Of a stretch of DNA of 64,000 nt, positions 1 through 10,073 are shown in pieces. This DNA comes from Bacteroides fragilis. GTDB taxonomy: Bacteria > Bacteroidota > Bacteroidia > Bacteroidales > Bacteroidaceae. Within the stretch, counting starts at the first letter, position 1. Each line of letters opens with the position of its first letter. Location of the stretch: contig NZ_CP018937.1 of the NCBI RefSeq assembly GCF_002849695.1, forward strand, positions 2,294,001 through 2,358,000, read 5' to 3'. The position numbers and the translations under genes are program-made. The notes below the pieces were generated by a model. That model had not been told where the DNA came from, made no database searches, and saw nothing but the letters and a program-made list of their open reading frames with translations.

Positions 1-485
1 AATCCGACAAGGAGCATCCCTTTATCGTTTCTACTTCTAAATATCAAGTAAAAGCGGTAGGTACTTCCTTTAATGTATACGACTATCAGGATTCTCCTCA
101 ATTTGAAGCGGCCCTATTGAACGGTAAAGTGGAAGTCACTACTAATGCAAAAAAATCATCGGCCGTAATTCTTACCCCCAACCAGCGTGCAGCGCTATGC
201 CAAGGAGTATTGAAGGTCAAACCGATTGAAAATACTAACAATTATCTGTGGCGCAAAGGGATACTCTATTTTAACGAACCTCTGTTGGAAGTGTTCGACA
301 AACTGCAAGAATACTATGATGTTGAATTCCAAATCAGAAATACTTCTTTAACCAGAAAATCACCCTACTGCACCGGTAAGTTCCGTGCCAAAGATGGACT
401 GGAACACATCATACGAGTGCTGAAAGAAACCAATCATTTTGACTATCAAATTGATTACGAAAATAAAAAAATTATCATCTTATAA
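1..485 (+). CDS. FecR-family anti-sigma factor, 3' part
   Basis: The reading frame is open from base 3 (codons tcc gac aag) to the stop at 483-485, so the gene starts upstream of the window. The visible part carries the FecR signature VGTSFNVYDY near the start, then the C-terminal DUF4974-like half ending in DYENKKIIIL. In Bacteroides such proteins sit in the inner membrane, hold an ECF sigma factor, and release it when the partner SusC receives its ligand through its STN domain. The next gene is a SusC with an STN domain, which fits. The sigma factor gene should lie upstream of the window. Confidence 0.93.
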   Translation, partial: SDKEHPFIVSTSKYQVKAVGTSFNVYDYQDSPQFEAALLNGKVEVTTNAKKSSAVILTPNQRAALCQGVLKVKPIENTNNYLWRKGILYFNEPLLEVFDKLQEYYDVEFQIRNTSLTRKSPYCTGKFRAKDGLEHIIRVLKETNHFDYQIDYENKKIIIL

Positions 486-546
486 ATTGTGTAACTTATA
501 AATTATAAAATGCCTATGTAAAACACCCTATTGTAGCGTAACGTAA

Positions 547-570
547 GGCGGTTCCGAAAATAATACCGCC
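547..570. promoter_or_regulatory. hairpin between fecR and susC
   Basis: ggcggt (547-552) pairs with accgcc (565-570) over a 12-nt loop in the 143-nt gap between the anti-sigma gene and susC. No T-run follows directly. It may be a weak terminator that separates regulator from transporter transcription, or a leader hairpin of the susC mRNA. The ECF-type promoter of susC should lie in the same gap but cannot be assigned by eye. Confidence 0.35.
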
Positions 571-628
571 CGTGGCTTGAAGCCATCTGATCTTAAACAA
601 AATACTAATGATTAAATTAAAGTAAATT

Positions 629-3600
629 ATGGATTTTAATTCCTACAAAAAAGTTATTTCAAACTGTAACCATATCGTTAAAGTTGGTATGGTTTCGGCT
701 TATGCTCTTTTTTTAGGCGTAAATACTGCCCTGGCGAGTGTAACCGAGTACATGGATCAAAAAGTATCCCTTAAGACACAGAATTATACCATTGAATCTG
801 TGATTCAACAAGTTGAGAAACAAACGGATTATTTGTTTGTATATGACAAGAACGATGTGGACGTAAAACGCACCGTATATGTAAATGGAAGCAATACCGA
901 TGTAATAGAGCTGCTGAAAGGCATCTTTGACAACACCGATATTGATTGCAAGGTGCTAGGTAACAATATAACTCTCTCTAAAATTACTAACGTAGCGACT
1001 AGAATTGCTCAACAAGACAAGAAAACAGCCAAAGGTAACGTTATCGATTCTACTGGTGAACCGGTAATCGGTGCTTCAGTAGTAGAGCAAGGTACTACCA
1101 ACGGCACTGTGACCGACATCAACGGTAACTTTACACTGAATTTGAGTACCCCAAATGCCAAAATTGAAATTTCTTTCATCGGCTACAAAACTCAGGTACT
1201 GACTGCACAATTTGGCAAACAGATGGCTGTAAAGCTGGTGGACGATACCGAATTACTGGACGAAGTTGTTGTAGTAGGTTACGGTTCGCAGAAGAAAGTT
1301 AACATGACCGGCGCTGTTGCTACGATTGACTCTAAATCATTGGCTTCTAGACCAATATCCAATATATCTCAGGGATTGCAAGGTTTAGCACCGGGTGTAA
1401 CTGTAACCAATGCCGGCGGTCAGCCAGGTCAGGATACCGGTAAAATTCTAATCCGTGGTTTGGGTTCATTCAATGCTTCTTCTCCGATGGTTTTGATTGA
1501 CGGTGTAGAAGGCGATATGAACGTGGTTGACCCGAGCGATATCGAAAGCATCTCTGTATTGAAGGATGCTTCTTCAGCTGCCATCTACGGTTCTAAAGCT
1601 GCTAACGGTGTAATCTTGATTACTACCAAGCGCGGACAGAGTGGTAAACCCAAATTGACTTACAGTGCTTTGTTCGGATGGTCAAAACCTGCCGATTTGA
1701 TGGACCGTACCAACTCTGCTGAATTGGCTGAATTGACCAATGAAGCTGAATACTGGGATGCCATCTCTCAAGGCGCTTCTTCTGAACAAGCTGAAAAGAG
1801 AAAACCCTACACTCAAGAAGACATCCGTAAATATGCCGAGGGTTCTGACCCATACGGTCATCCCAACACTGACTGGTACGACTTGTTCTATACTGGCTCT
1901 GGTTTCATGAACCGCCATAACATAGGTATGGACGGTGGTTCTGAATGGGCGAAGTATAGAGCTTCCCTGGGTTATGTAAAACAAGAAGGTATCGTTGAAA
2001 ACGCTTCTAACAGACAGTTCAATGTTCGTACCAACTTAGATCTGAAGCTGACTGAACGCTTGAAATCAAGAATCAATCTGGACTTCGCTAATACATTGAT
2101 GAAAGAGCCTACTGACCCGATTTCTTGGTCAGACGGTGCTGCTTATCAAGTATTCAGACAAGTAAACCGTATCTCTCCGATGGTTCCTTACAAAAATGAA
2201 GATGGTACTTATGGTGCCATTGCCGATGGTAACCCCATTGCATTCCAAGACTTGGGTTCTACCGGTGATACAGACAAAGATTACTTGAATGCTTTCGCTG
2301 AATTTTCATACGATATCTGGGACGGTTTGAAAATTACCGCCAACGGTTCTTATAACGTAGTGAACAAGAGTTACAAGCTGTACAGAAAAGACTTGCAATA
2401 TAATGCAAACAAATACGACGGTCCAATCCGCCTGACTAAGAGCCACACTAAGGAAATCCGCAGACAAGGTGATATCTTGTTGAACTACGACAAGACCTTC
2501 GCCCAGAAGCACACCGTAAACACTTTGGCTGGTTTCCACACAGAACTCTATTCTTATGAATATGATGATGCTTACAGACAAAACTTCCCGTCATCAGACG
2601 TAACTGATATGAATGGTGGTTCAGTAGTAGGTATGAGAAACTCTGGTTATACTCGTGAACTAGCAATGAATTCTGTATTCGGCCGCTTGAAATACAACTA
2701 CATGGACAAATATCTGTTCGAAGCTAACGCGAGAGGTGACGGTTCTTCCCGTTTTGCAGAAGGCAACCGTTGGGGATGGTTCCCCTCATTCTCAGGTGCT
2801 TGGCGCGTAACTAACGAAGATTTTATACAAGGTACTGCTTTCAACGAAGTAGTAACCGACATGAAAGTAAGAGGTTCTTGGGGAATGCTCGGTAACCAAC
2901 AGATTGGTAACGACTACTATCCGTACATCAATACATATGCTACCAACGCGAAATATCCATTCGACAACAAGGTAAGCGGTGGTGCAGTACAAACTGAAAA
3001 TAAAATCCAGGATATCTCTTGGGAAAAGACTACTACTTGGGGTGCAGCTGTAGACATGACTTTATTCAACGAACTGCAGGTCACTTTGGAATACTACAAC
3101 AGAAAGACAACTGGTATCTTGATGCAGGTAAATGTACCGAATACTTATGGGTATCCTGGTTACTGGGACAATGTGGGAGCTATGAGAAACCAAGGACTTG
3201 AGGTTTCTTTGGCTTGGCATAAAACACTGGGTGGAGTTCAGCTGAACTTTGGCGGTAACTTTACTTACAACAAGAACGAAATTTTATCACTGGGTAATGT
3301 AGACGTTCAGAAAGATGCCCGTACTATTCGCATGGTAGGTAAGGAATTTAATGCCTTCTATGGTTACAAATCAGACGGTATCTTCCAAAGCAAGGAAGAA
3401 ATAGCAAATGCTCCGAAATACACAATGATAAGCAACGACCGTTTAATTCCTGGTGATATCAAATTGGTAGACATAAACGGAGATGGTGAAATCAACCCTG
3501 ATGATAAGGTAATCTTGAGCTCAGAAAACCCGAAATATACTTTCGCATTCAATCTGGGTGCCAGATGGAAAATGTTTGATATCAACTTGTTCTTCCAAGG

Positions 3601-4012
3601 TGCCGCTGGCGTATCACGCTACTTCACTGATGAATTCTACGGTGAATTTAACGGTGACTCTGGTCATCCTTCAAATCACTGGTTAGGCCGCTGGACCCCG
3701 GAAAACCCAACCAACAAATGGCCTAGAGCTTCTAAATTCAGAACATATAACTTGCCGGAAACTACCTGTTCAGACTTCTGGTTGGTAAATACCAACTACT
3801 TGCGTCTGAAAGATATCCAAGTTGGTTTCAATGTTCCTAAAGAATGGCTGCAAGCTGTACGCTTGGGATCTGCTAGAATTTACTATAGCGGTACTAACCT
3901 GCTTACATTCAGCAAGACTCCTCAAGGTATCGACCCTGAAGCTCCGGCAGGATGGGGTGCATACTATCCGCACGTGAAGACTCACTCTATTGGTATTAAT
4001 ATTACATTATAA
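629..4012 (+). CDS. SusC/RagA-type TonB-dependent outer-membrane transporter with STN domain
   Basis: The product is 1127 aa. Domain order: signal segment near residues 18-36; STN (secretin/TonB short N-terminal) domain about 45-115, the contact point for FecR; carboxypeptidase-D-like beta-sandwich about 135-210; TonB-box-like DEVVVVGYG near 211; plug with the SusC marks VLKDASSAAIYGSKAANGVI; then a 22-strand barrel ending in SIGINITL. It imports oligosaccharides with its SusD lid (the next gene) using TonB energy. The ATG at 629 is the first in frame and precedes the signal segment. The STN domain and upstream fecR imply ligand-triggered ECF sigma control. The substrate cannot be read from this protein alone. 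Confidence 0.97.
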   Translation: MDFNSYKKVISNCNHIVKVGMVSAYALFLGVNTALASVTEYMDQKVSLKTQNYTIESVIQQVEKQTDYLFVYDKNDVDVKRTVYVNGSNTDVIELLKGIFDNTDIDCKVLGNNITLSKITNVATRIAQQDKKTAKGNVIDSTGEPVIGASVVEQGTTNGTVTDINGNFTLNLSTPNAKIEISFIGYKTQVLTAQFGKQMAVKLVDDTELLDEVVVVGYGSQKKVNMTGAVATIDSKSLASRPISNISQGLQGLAPGVTVTNAGGQPGQDTGKILIRGLGSFNASSPMVLIDGVEGDMNVVDPSDIESISVLKDASSAAIYGSKAANGVILITTKRGQSGKPKLTYSALFGWSKPADLMDRTNSAELAELTNEAEYWDAISQGASSEQAEKRKPYTQEDIRKYAEGSDPYGHPNTDWYDLFYTGSGFMNRHNIGMDGGSEWAKYRASLGYVKQEGIVENASNRQFNVRTNLDLKLTERLKSRINLDFANTLMKEPTDPISWSDGAAYQVFRQVNRISPMVPYKNEDGTYGAIADGNPIAFQDLGSTGDTDKDYLNAFAEFSYDIWDGLKITANGSYNVVNKSYKLYRKDLQYNANKYDGPIRLTKSHTKEIRRQGDILLNYDKTFAQKHTVNTLAGFHTELYSYEYDDAYRQNFPSSDVTDMNGGSVVGMRNSGYTRELAMNSVFGRLKYNYMDKYLFEANARGDGSSRFAEGNRWGWFPSFSGAWRVTNEDFIQGTAFNEVVTDMKVRGSWGMLGNQQIGNDYYPYINTYATNAKYPFDNKVSGGAVQTENKIQDISWEKTTTWGAAVDMTLFNELQVTLEYYNRKTTGILMQVNVPNTYGYPGYWDNVGAMRNQGLEVSLAWHKTLGGVQLNFGGNFTYNKNEILSLGNVDVQKDARTIRMVGKEFNAFYGYKSDGIFQSKEEIANAPKYTMISNDRLIPGDIKLVDINGDGEINPDDKVILSSENPKYTFAFNLGARWKMFDINLFFQGAAGVSRYFTDEFYGEFNGDSGHPSNHWLGRWTPENPTNKWPRASKFRTYNLPETTCSDFWLVNTNYLRLKDIQVGFNVPKEWLQAVRLGSARIYYSGTNLLTFSKTPQGIDPEAPAGWGAYYPHVKTHSIGINITL

Positions 4013-4022
4013 TTTAGCAACT

Positions 4023-5660
4023 ATGAGAAATATATATTTGTCACTTATTTCAGGTCTCTTATTCACAGCTTGTTCGCTGGATAGAGTGCCGTACGATGCC
4101 TTATCTACCGCTACTTTCCCAAAAACAGAAGCAGATGTAGAAATGTTAGCTGTAGGTTGTTATGATGACTATGCCAACCAAGATTATACTATATACAATG
4201 ACGTGTTCAGTGATAACGGTTATTGTGCCATCAATACTAACTGGGCTGTTTTTGCCAATGGTACAGCTACTCATGCCGTTCCAGGCATCAACTGGTATAA
4301 CTACACTCTAATTACCCGTTGTAACAACTTCTTGCATCAGGTTACTACCAAAGAAATTCATTTCAATGATCCCAGACGTTTGGAAGTGTTGAAAAACGAA
4401 GTTCGCTTTCTACGGGCTTGGCGTTACTACATGATGGTAACTGCATATGGTGACATCCCCTTGGTTACAGAAGTGGTTCCTTCTTTGGAAGATGCCAAAC
4501 TGCCGGCTACTCCAGAAACTGATGTAGTGGAATTCATCCTTGATGAACTAAATGACATCACCAAAGACGGAGCACTGGACGTAAGTCCAAAACAGAAAGG
4601 AAGAATTACACGCGGTGCTGCTTTGGCCTTGAAGGTAAGATTGTGTCTGTTCTACAAAAAGTATGATGAAGTGATTGACGCTGCCAATGAAATCAAGAGC
4701 TTGGGTGTGTATAATCTGTACCAAGAAGGTGAAGTTCCTTACTCTGAATTGTTCAAAGAAGCCAATGAAGACAACTGCGAAATCATTCTGGCTGTAAAGA
4801 AAGTAATGAACGACTACAAAAACCAAACCATCATTGAATTCTGTAACGTAATCGATGGCGGTTGGTCGGCATTCGTACCCATCCAATCTCTGATTGATGC
4901 ATATGAAATGAAGGATGGTCTGACAATCGAAGAAGCTCAGGCTAAAGGTGAGTATAATCCAGAACATCCTTACAAAGATAGAGATCCTCGTTTCTATGCT
5001 ACAATCCTTTACTCGGGTGCTGATTGGATGGATAACAAGGGTAGAAAGAGAATCTATAATACGCTGGACAGAAACATTAACGGTGAACCTAACAAAGATC
5101 ATCGTCTTGATTCTAGAAATGCTTCTCAAACTAGCTATTCTATCTGTAAATACATGAAACCACTGACTCAATATTCAGATATAAACAACACTGGTCTGGA
5201 TATGATTGTGTTCCGTTATGCTGAAATCCTACTCTCAAAGGCTGAAGCTATGATTGAAAAGAATACAGACCTTTCGGGTGCTACTGACTTGATTGACCTG
5301 ATCAGAGAAAGAGCTGGCATGCCAAAAGTAGACAGAGCAAAATATAATACACAAGCTAAACTGAGAGAATTGCTCAGAAGAGAGCGCCGTGTAGAATTTG
5401 CTTTCGAGGGCTTGAGAAGAGATGATATCATCCGTTGGGACATTGCCAAGGACGTACTGAATGGTCCAATCTATGCTTCTAACCAAGGTACCGTAGATAT
5501 GGATACAAGCATTCCCCAAGAGGAGCGTGCTACAATTTTCCAAGGTGAAAAGAACCAGGTGGTACTCGAGATCCGTAAATTCAGGAACCGTTACATGCCG
5601 ATTCCACAAGCTGAATTGGATAAGAACCCGAACTTGAAACAAACTAACTTCAAAATATAA
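4023..5660 (+). CDS. SusD/RagB-type surface glycan-binding lipoprotein
   Basis: The product is 545 aa from ATG 4023, ten bases after the susC stop. This start is preferred over an upstream in-frame TTG at 3990 because it gives a lipoprotein signal, MRNIYLSLISGLLFTACS, with the acylated Cys in the lipobox FTAC. The body is a typical SusD TPR-like fold, with the C-terminal block (RRERRVEFAFEGLRRDDIIRW, then KNPNLKQTNFKI) that marks the family. It sits on the outer surface as the hinged lid of the SusC barrel and binds the imported glycan. Co-transcribed with susC. Confidence 0.96.
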   Translation: MRNIYLSLISGLLFTACSLDRVPYDALSTATFPKTEADVEMLAVGCYDDYANQDYTIYNDVFSDNGYCAINTNWAVFANGTATHAVPGINWYNYTLITRCNNFLHQVTTKEIHFNDPRRLEVLKNEVRFLRAWRYYMMVTAYGDIPLVTEVVPSLEDAKLPATPETDVVEFILDELNDITKDGALDVSPKQKGRITRGAALALKVRLCLFYKKYDEVIDAANEIKSLGVYNLYQEGEVPYSELFKEANEDNCEIILAVKKVMNDYKNQTIIEFCNVIDGGWSAFVPIQSLIDAYEMKDGLTIEEAQAKGEYNPEHPYKDRDPRFYATILYSGADWMDNKGRKRIYNTLDRNINGEPNKDHRLDSRNASQTSYSICKYMKPLTQYSDINNTGLDMIVFRYAEILLSKAEAMIEKNTDLSGATDLIDLIRERAGMPKVDRAKYNTQAKLRELLRRERRVEFAFEGLRRDDIIRWDIAKDVLNGPIYASNQGTVDMDTSIPQEERATIFQGEKNQVVLEIRKFRNRYMPIPQAELDKNPNLKQTNFKI

Positions 5661-5689
5661 TTTTATTAAGTAGTCCTAATATTTGTTGG

Positions 5690-5737
5690 GTCCCTATGCT
5701 ATGATGGATGCTTGGTGTCGTCATCGAGTATAGGGAC
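5690..5737 (+). terminator. hairpin between susD and GH30 gene (attenuator-like)
   Basis: gtccctat (5690-5697) pairs perfectly with atagggac (5730-5737), followed by ttactttttaatt. It lies in the 97-nt gap between susD and the hydrolase gene. Such hairpins downstream of susCD usually lower the transcript level of the downstream enzyme genes rather than end the operon. Confidence 0.5.
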
Positions 5738-5757
5738 TTACTTTTTAATTGTATACC

Positions 5758-7317
5758 ATGAGAAAAATATCAATTTTAATTGCGGCTTTAACCCTCAGCA
5801 TAAGCCTGAAACCACTTGCCGCTCAGAATAAAAAGGTTTTTATCATCGATAAACAGACCGTCTATCAAGAAATAGACAACTTCAGCGCCTCAGACGCTTG
5901 GCGCTGCGCCTTCATTGGTAAAAACTGGCCTCAAGAGAAAAAAGAAAAAATTGCCGACTTACTATTCAAACGTGAATTTGACGAAAAAGGTAACCCCATC
6001 GGTATGGCCTTGACTAACTGGCGCGTAAACATCGGAGCCGGAAGCTACGAAAACCGTGAAGCAAAGGAGGTGGATAACTCCTGGAACCGTACCGAATGTT
6101 TCCTCTCACCCGATGGTAAATATGACTTTACCAAACAAGCTGGACAACAATGGTTCATGAAAGCGGCCCGTGAACGAGGCATGAACAACTTTCTGTTTTT
6201 CACGAACTCAGCTCCCTACTTTATGACTCGTAGTGCTTCTACAGTTTCTACTGACCAAGATTGCATCAATCTGCAAAATGATAAATTCGATGACTTTGCC
6301 CGTTTCTTGGTGAAGAGTGCCCAACATTTCCGTGAACAAGGCTTTCACGTAAATTACATCAGCCCGAACAATGAGCCAAACGGGCAATGGCATGCCAATT
6401 CCTTCCAAGAAGGCAGCTTTGCCACCAAAGCCGACCTTTACCGCATGGTAGAAGAATTGGATAAAGCAATCAGCGAAGCTCAAATCGACACAAAAATTCT
6501 AATTCCAGAAGTAGGTGACATGAAATATCTATTTGAAATTGATTCGATAGCTAAAACTCCAGATGATATCATCCACTCTATGTTCTACAAAGACGGACAA
6601 TACAGCGTGCTGAAGTTCAAAAACCTGTTTAACTGTGTAGCAGCACACGACTATTGGTCGGCCTACCCCGCTACCTTGCTGGTGGATATACGTAACCGAA
6701 TTCACAAAGAGCTCTCAGCCAACGGTCACAACACCAAATTTTGGGCATCAGAATACTGCATTCTGGAAAAGAATGAAGAAATTACTATGCCAGCCTCTCC
6801 GGAACGCAGCATTAACCTAGGCTTGTATGTAGCCCGCATCATCCACAATGATCTAACTTTGGCAAATGCTTCGGCTTGGCAATGGTGGACTGCCGTATCA
6901 CTAGGCGAGGATGTGCCCATTCAGCTATTGCCACTTGAAGGTTCAAACGGATTGTCACTACAATATGACGGTGAAATCTCTACCACCAAAATGCTGTGGA
7001 CTACTGCCAACTACAGTTTCTTTGTACGTCCGGGTATGAAACGTATCGCCATAAAACCTACCTATAAGATAAGTGACTTGGAAGCCGCTACTTCACTGAT
7101 GATTTCATCGTATACTGATGGGAAAGAAGTGGTGACCGTAGCCATCAACTATTCAAAGGAAAATCAGGTGATTAGCCTAAACTGTGACCATGCCCAAAAA
7201 GGAAAAGTTTATCTGACCACCATCGACAAGAATCTGCGATACATGGGTGAACAACCGCTGAAAAAGTTGCAGCTGCCAGCACGTTCGGTAGCTACCATTG
7301 TAGTCGAAGACAACTAA
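5758..7317 (+). CDS. secreted glycoside hydrolase, GH30 family (endo-beta-1,6-glycanase-like)
   Basis: The product is 519 aa. Start ATG 5758 gives a signal peptide (about 1-22, ending PLAAQ); an in-frame TTG lies nine bases upstream. The clan GH-A barrel shows the acid/base Glu in SPNNEPNGQW (E206) and a probable nucleophile Glu in FWASEYC (E332), followed by AWQWWTAVS. The C-terminal 90 residues form the beta-sandwich side domain usual for GH30. The closest remembered relatives are Bacteroides beta-1,6-galactanase/glucanase-type enzymes (Glyco_hydr_30_2 group), so a beta-1,6-linked galactan or glucan is a reasonable but unproven substrate. It is the only enzyme visible in this polysaccharide locus. 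Confidence 0.88.
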   Translation: MRKISILIAALTLSISLKPLAAQNKKVFIIDKQTVYQEIDNFSASDAWRCAFIGKNWPQEKKEKIADLLFKREFDEKGNPIGMALTNWRVNIGAGSYENREAKEVDNSWNRTECFLSPDGKYDFTKQAGQQWFMKAARERGMNNFLFFTNSAPYFMTRSASTVSTDQDCINLQNDKFDDFARFLVKSAQHFREQGFHVNYISPNNEPNGQWHANSFQEGSFATKADLYRMVEELDKAISEAQIDTKILIPEVGDMKYLFEIDSIAKTPDDIIHSMFYKDGQYSVLKFKNLFNCVAAHDYWSAYPATLLVDIRNRIHKELSANGHNTKFWASEYCILEKNEEITMPASPERSINLGLYVARIIHNDLTLANASAWQWWTAVSLGEDVPIQLLPLEGSNGLSLQYDGEISTTKMLWTTANYSFFVRPGMKRIAIKPTYKISDLEAATSLMISSYTDGKEVVTVAINYSKENQVISLNCDHAQKGKVYLTTIDKNLRYMGEQPLKKLQLPARSVATIVVEDN

Positions 7318-7321
7318 TTAA

Positions 7322-7369
7322 ACCCGTTGGCGGAATTAACTTAGTATATATTTAACTCTGCCAACGGGT
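7322..7369 (+). terminator. inverted repeat after GH30 gene
   Basis: acccgttggc (7322-7331) and gccaacgggt (7360-7369) are perfect complements around a 28-nt AT-rich loop, starting four bases after the GH30 stop. It probably ends the polysaccharide-locus transcript. The rest of the gap up to 7688 is AT-rich, with no gene or further structure that I can support. Confidence 0.6.
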
Positions 7370-7688
7370 ATCTTAAATAAAATAGAATAATAAAAACGAA
7401 CTCTATTGATCTGTAAATTGGCCATTCCAAACGGAGAGCCACAGAAAAAAGAATAATTCAAAAGATTGGATAATCAATGCACTAAAGAGAAAAATAAAAG
7501 ATAAATAATTAATTTTACATATTAACTTTTAATCATTTCTTTTGTATACTTGTGAAATCTCACACCTAAAAATACATAATAAAAGCCTATTGTTTATTTT
7601 TATCTTTTCTTTATTAGTTCTTGTAACAAAAACTCTTTAAATGAGAATGTAGCTCAATAAGAAGAAGCTAAGTTTTCTATTTCTAAAG

Positions 7689-8078
7689 GTGATAATTACA
7701 GAAGCTATCAAACAACTTTTTTCTTCTCACACATCCCAAACGCTCTCCCTTGAAAGTAGGACATTATTAGACGAATATAATTTCACAAAATCCATGATAG
7801 CAAATCTTTTGGATAAACAAGAAAAACTCTACCTTGTACCCTCTACTAAAAAGGAAAATGAACTTTTAGCAGGGATTATCCTTAATGATGAAATTATTTA
7901 TCTACTAAAATTTTCAAAGGCATCTGATAACATTTATACTCTTTACAACGAAACAAACGAACCTATATGCGATGTCAAATATGATTTTGAAAAACAAAAT
8001 ATAGTTATTATTAGCAACTATGGAAATGATGCTATCCCCCCTACAACACAAGTTGGTACAGTTTTGTTTGTAATATAG
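7689..8078 (+). CDS. hypothetical protein, possibly frameshifted at its 3' end
   Basis: An unrecognised 129-aa reading frame from GTG 7689 in an AT-rich region. It is mixed alpha/beta with many Lys, Asn and Ile residues and ends in the hydrophobic stretch VGTVLFVI. One frame over, the sequence after the stop (8080-8172) reads HWIAAGALVAPTMRA and more, also hydrophobic, and runs to a TAA. The two pieces together would make a plausible transmembrane tail, so the gene may carry a one-base frameshift near 8078. The start is uncertain; no good ribosome site is visible and an internal ATG follows at codon 36. Confidence 0.45.
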   Translation: MIITEAIKQLFSSHTSQTLSLESRTLLDEYNFTKSMIANLLDKQEKLYLVPSTKKENELLAGIILNDEIIYLLKFSKASDNIYTLYNETNEPICDVKYDFEKQNIVIISNYGNDAIPPTTQVGTVLFVI

Positions 8079-8390
8079 GCATTGGATCGCTGCAGGTGCA
8101 CTTGTGGCACCAACAATGAGAGCCAGTGTTGGTATGGTTGTATATAAGGTATTAGTACAGATGTTGATGTGCTAATAGCTACTTTTTTATTCAAGTCGCT
8201 TCAAATATAAAAAATGAAAAACAAACAATTAAAATAAAAAGCGATATTGATTATATTGGATTCTATCGTTTTTTTACACTATCTACATTGCAATACCTAT
8301 TTCCAGAACATAAATTATCTCTGTTCTCCAACTCATAGTCAATACCGACTTCCTATTCCGCCTGCACCACTCCTGTTAAAGGATCAGTAG

Positions 8391-9470
8391 CTATTTTATC
8401 ACTTTCATTTCCACCGGTTGCTCCTTCGTTTCATCCAAAGGATCCGCTTGATATTTTACATTGTCGAAATTTATCGTTTTCAAATCAATGCAACGGATGT
8501 TGCTGTTGTACATGGTACGATAATAAACCTTCTGGTCCCGTATATCGCACGCAACGGTAAACTGGGTGGCACTCGGTACATTGGCTGACGCCTTTCCCCA
8601 GGGCTGTTCACTACCCGTCGGAATATCAAAGTTGTTCAGAATATGGAACGCTTGGAACACACTTCCTTTTGCATCGGGTTGTTGTGGTGCCGTAAGTTGG
8701 AAAAAGGTGGCACGCACAAAACGGGATGGAGGTGTAAAATCACCGGGAAGTCCCAGCAGACCACTGCCATGCCCGAAAGACTTCGGCTCCAACGGCCCGA
8801 AGTTATGTTCAGGTAACGTGCCCGGTTGTAGGTTGATGTAATTGTTCAGATTGGTCCAATGCCATTCAAGACCCGGTGAATTGGTTAACACGCCCAATGG
8901 ATTGTCGTAGAAGTTCATCATTTCATTTACAATCTCCAACACCACCTGTCTTCCGGATGCTTCGGTAAAGCGCCAATGCACCGTGGACGAACGGGGATCA
9001 ATATTGATGACACGCACCTGCGAAAGGGCCTCCTTCACTTCATCTACCGTGCTGCATTCTGCCAGCACATATGATACCAACTGAAAATCCGCAAGACTCT
9101 TGTCCCTCTGTGCCGCATCATAAACAGGATACCTACCATAGTTCGGAAAATAGTATAATCCGGCGGAAAGTCCCTTTTCGTTCATGCCCTCCACCACAAA
9201 TTCCTTCTGCTCTACCGCCAGGCCCACAAAGCCATGCTTTGCCCTGAACTTAAGTCCATCCATACCGGAGGGAGTCAGTGACTGCAACTCTTGAGCGCGC
9301 GGCACAACCACATACATACAGTTCATTACACTTTCCGCCCATTCAATGGTACGTGCGACAACGGTTGCACCATCCTTGCTCTTCAAGGTAATACCCGTAC
9401 AGGCTCCCGCCGGTATTTGCGGAACGCTACATAAAACTGACATCAATAATGCTGATAATTTTGTATTCAT
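8391..9470 (-). CDS. choloylglycine hydrolase family protein (bile salt hydrolase / penicillin V acylase type)
   Basis: The product is 359 aa. The N-terminus is a signal peptide ending AGA, directly followed by CTGITLKSKDG. In this Ntn-hydrolase family the exposed Cys (here C24) becomes the N-terminal nucleophile, and R40 in VARTIEWAE occupies the conserved Arg position 16 residues on. The later motifs GMNEKGLSAGLYYF and NSPGLEWHWTNLNNY (the catalytic Asn regions) are present. It should hydrolyse linear amides such as taurine- or glycine-conjugated bile salts in the periplasm. Bile salt versus penicillin V preference cannot be decided from sequence by eye. It is a single gene, with convergent or unrelated neighbours. 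Confidence 0.92.
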   Translation of the reverse strand: MNTKLSALLMSVLCSVPQIPAGACTGITLKSKDGATVVARTIEWAESVMNCMYVVVPRAQELQSLTPSGMDGLKFRAKHGFVGLAVEQKEFVVEGMNEKGLSAGLYYFPNYGRYPVYDAAQRDKSLADFQLVSYVLAECSTVDEVKEALSQVRVINIDPRSSTVHWRFTEASGRQVVLEIVNEMMNFYDNPLGVLTNSPGLEWHWTNLNNYINLQPGTLPEHNFGPLEPKSFGHGSGLLGLPGDFTPPSRFVRATFFQLTAPQQPDAKGSVFQAFHILNNFDIPTGSEQPWGKASANVPSATQFTVACDIRDQKVYYRTMYNSNIRCIDLKTINFDNVKYQADPLDETKEQPVEMKVIK

Positions 9471-9658
9471 ACTTTCTATTTTAATGGTCGTTTATGGTAG
9501 TGTAACACATTCCATTCCCGAAAGGTTGATTACAATAGAGAGTAATTATTCATTTTAAACAGACAGGGAGATATGAATATATTTTCCTTAAATGGCAGCA
9601 TACAGCAGAAAAATGCAAGGAAGAGGACATATCCCCAAGGAATAGACCACTCTAAATA

Positions 9659-9823
9659 TTACATTTGAGTATTATTTGTAAAAGCTGGTTTTACAAACTT
9701 ATCTTTTGTCGTGGTGAATTTTACCAGTGGTGAGATACGAATATCAAAATTAGATGTCTGAATATCACGAGGTGTTACTGCCCGACCACAGATAGGGCCC
9801 ATAAAACTGTCATCTGTAATTAG
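9659..9823 (-). pseudogene. decayed 3' coding fragment, unknown
   Basis: The minus strand is open from 9823 to a TAA at 9659-9661 and reads LITDDSFMGPICGRAVT and onward to a C-terminus ending FTNNTQM. A stop codon lies immediately upstream and there is no plausible start, so this looks like the severed C-terminus of a larger protein. The family was not recognised. It lies in a gene-poor stretch (9471-10414) that separates the bile-salt-hydrolase-type gene from the mobile block. Confidence 0.35.
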
Positions 9824-10073
9824 TTATTTATAATAAAAGGTGACAAAATTGAATCAAATTGCTCTTCTGTATATTCCAACCCTGTGTGGACTGTATACGT
9901 CATTTGTTGCTTTCGTTGTGCTGCAACATAGCCAATCTGCTAACCACAGAACTGTATACATGGCAAATGGTAAAGAGAATGTCAAGCGTAACCGTATGAA
10001 AGGGTCGGACAAGACAAAGTACTAATTTTACGATATGTACAAAACGGAAGCTGGCAGGTACGGTAATTGAAGC

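Noticed and set aside
9840..10025. 61-aa + strand ORF
   Set aside because: It has a hydrophobic start but no conserved pattern and lies in a decayed region; support is too weak to call a gene.
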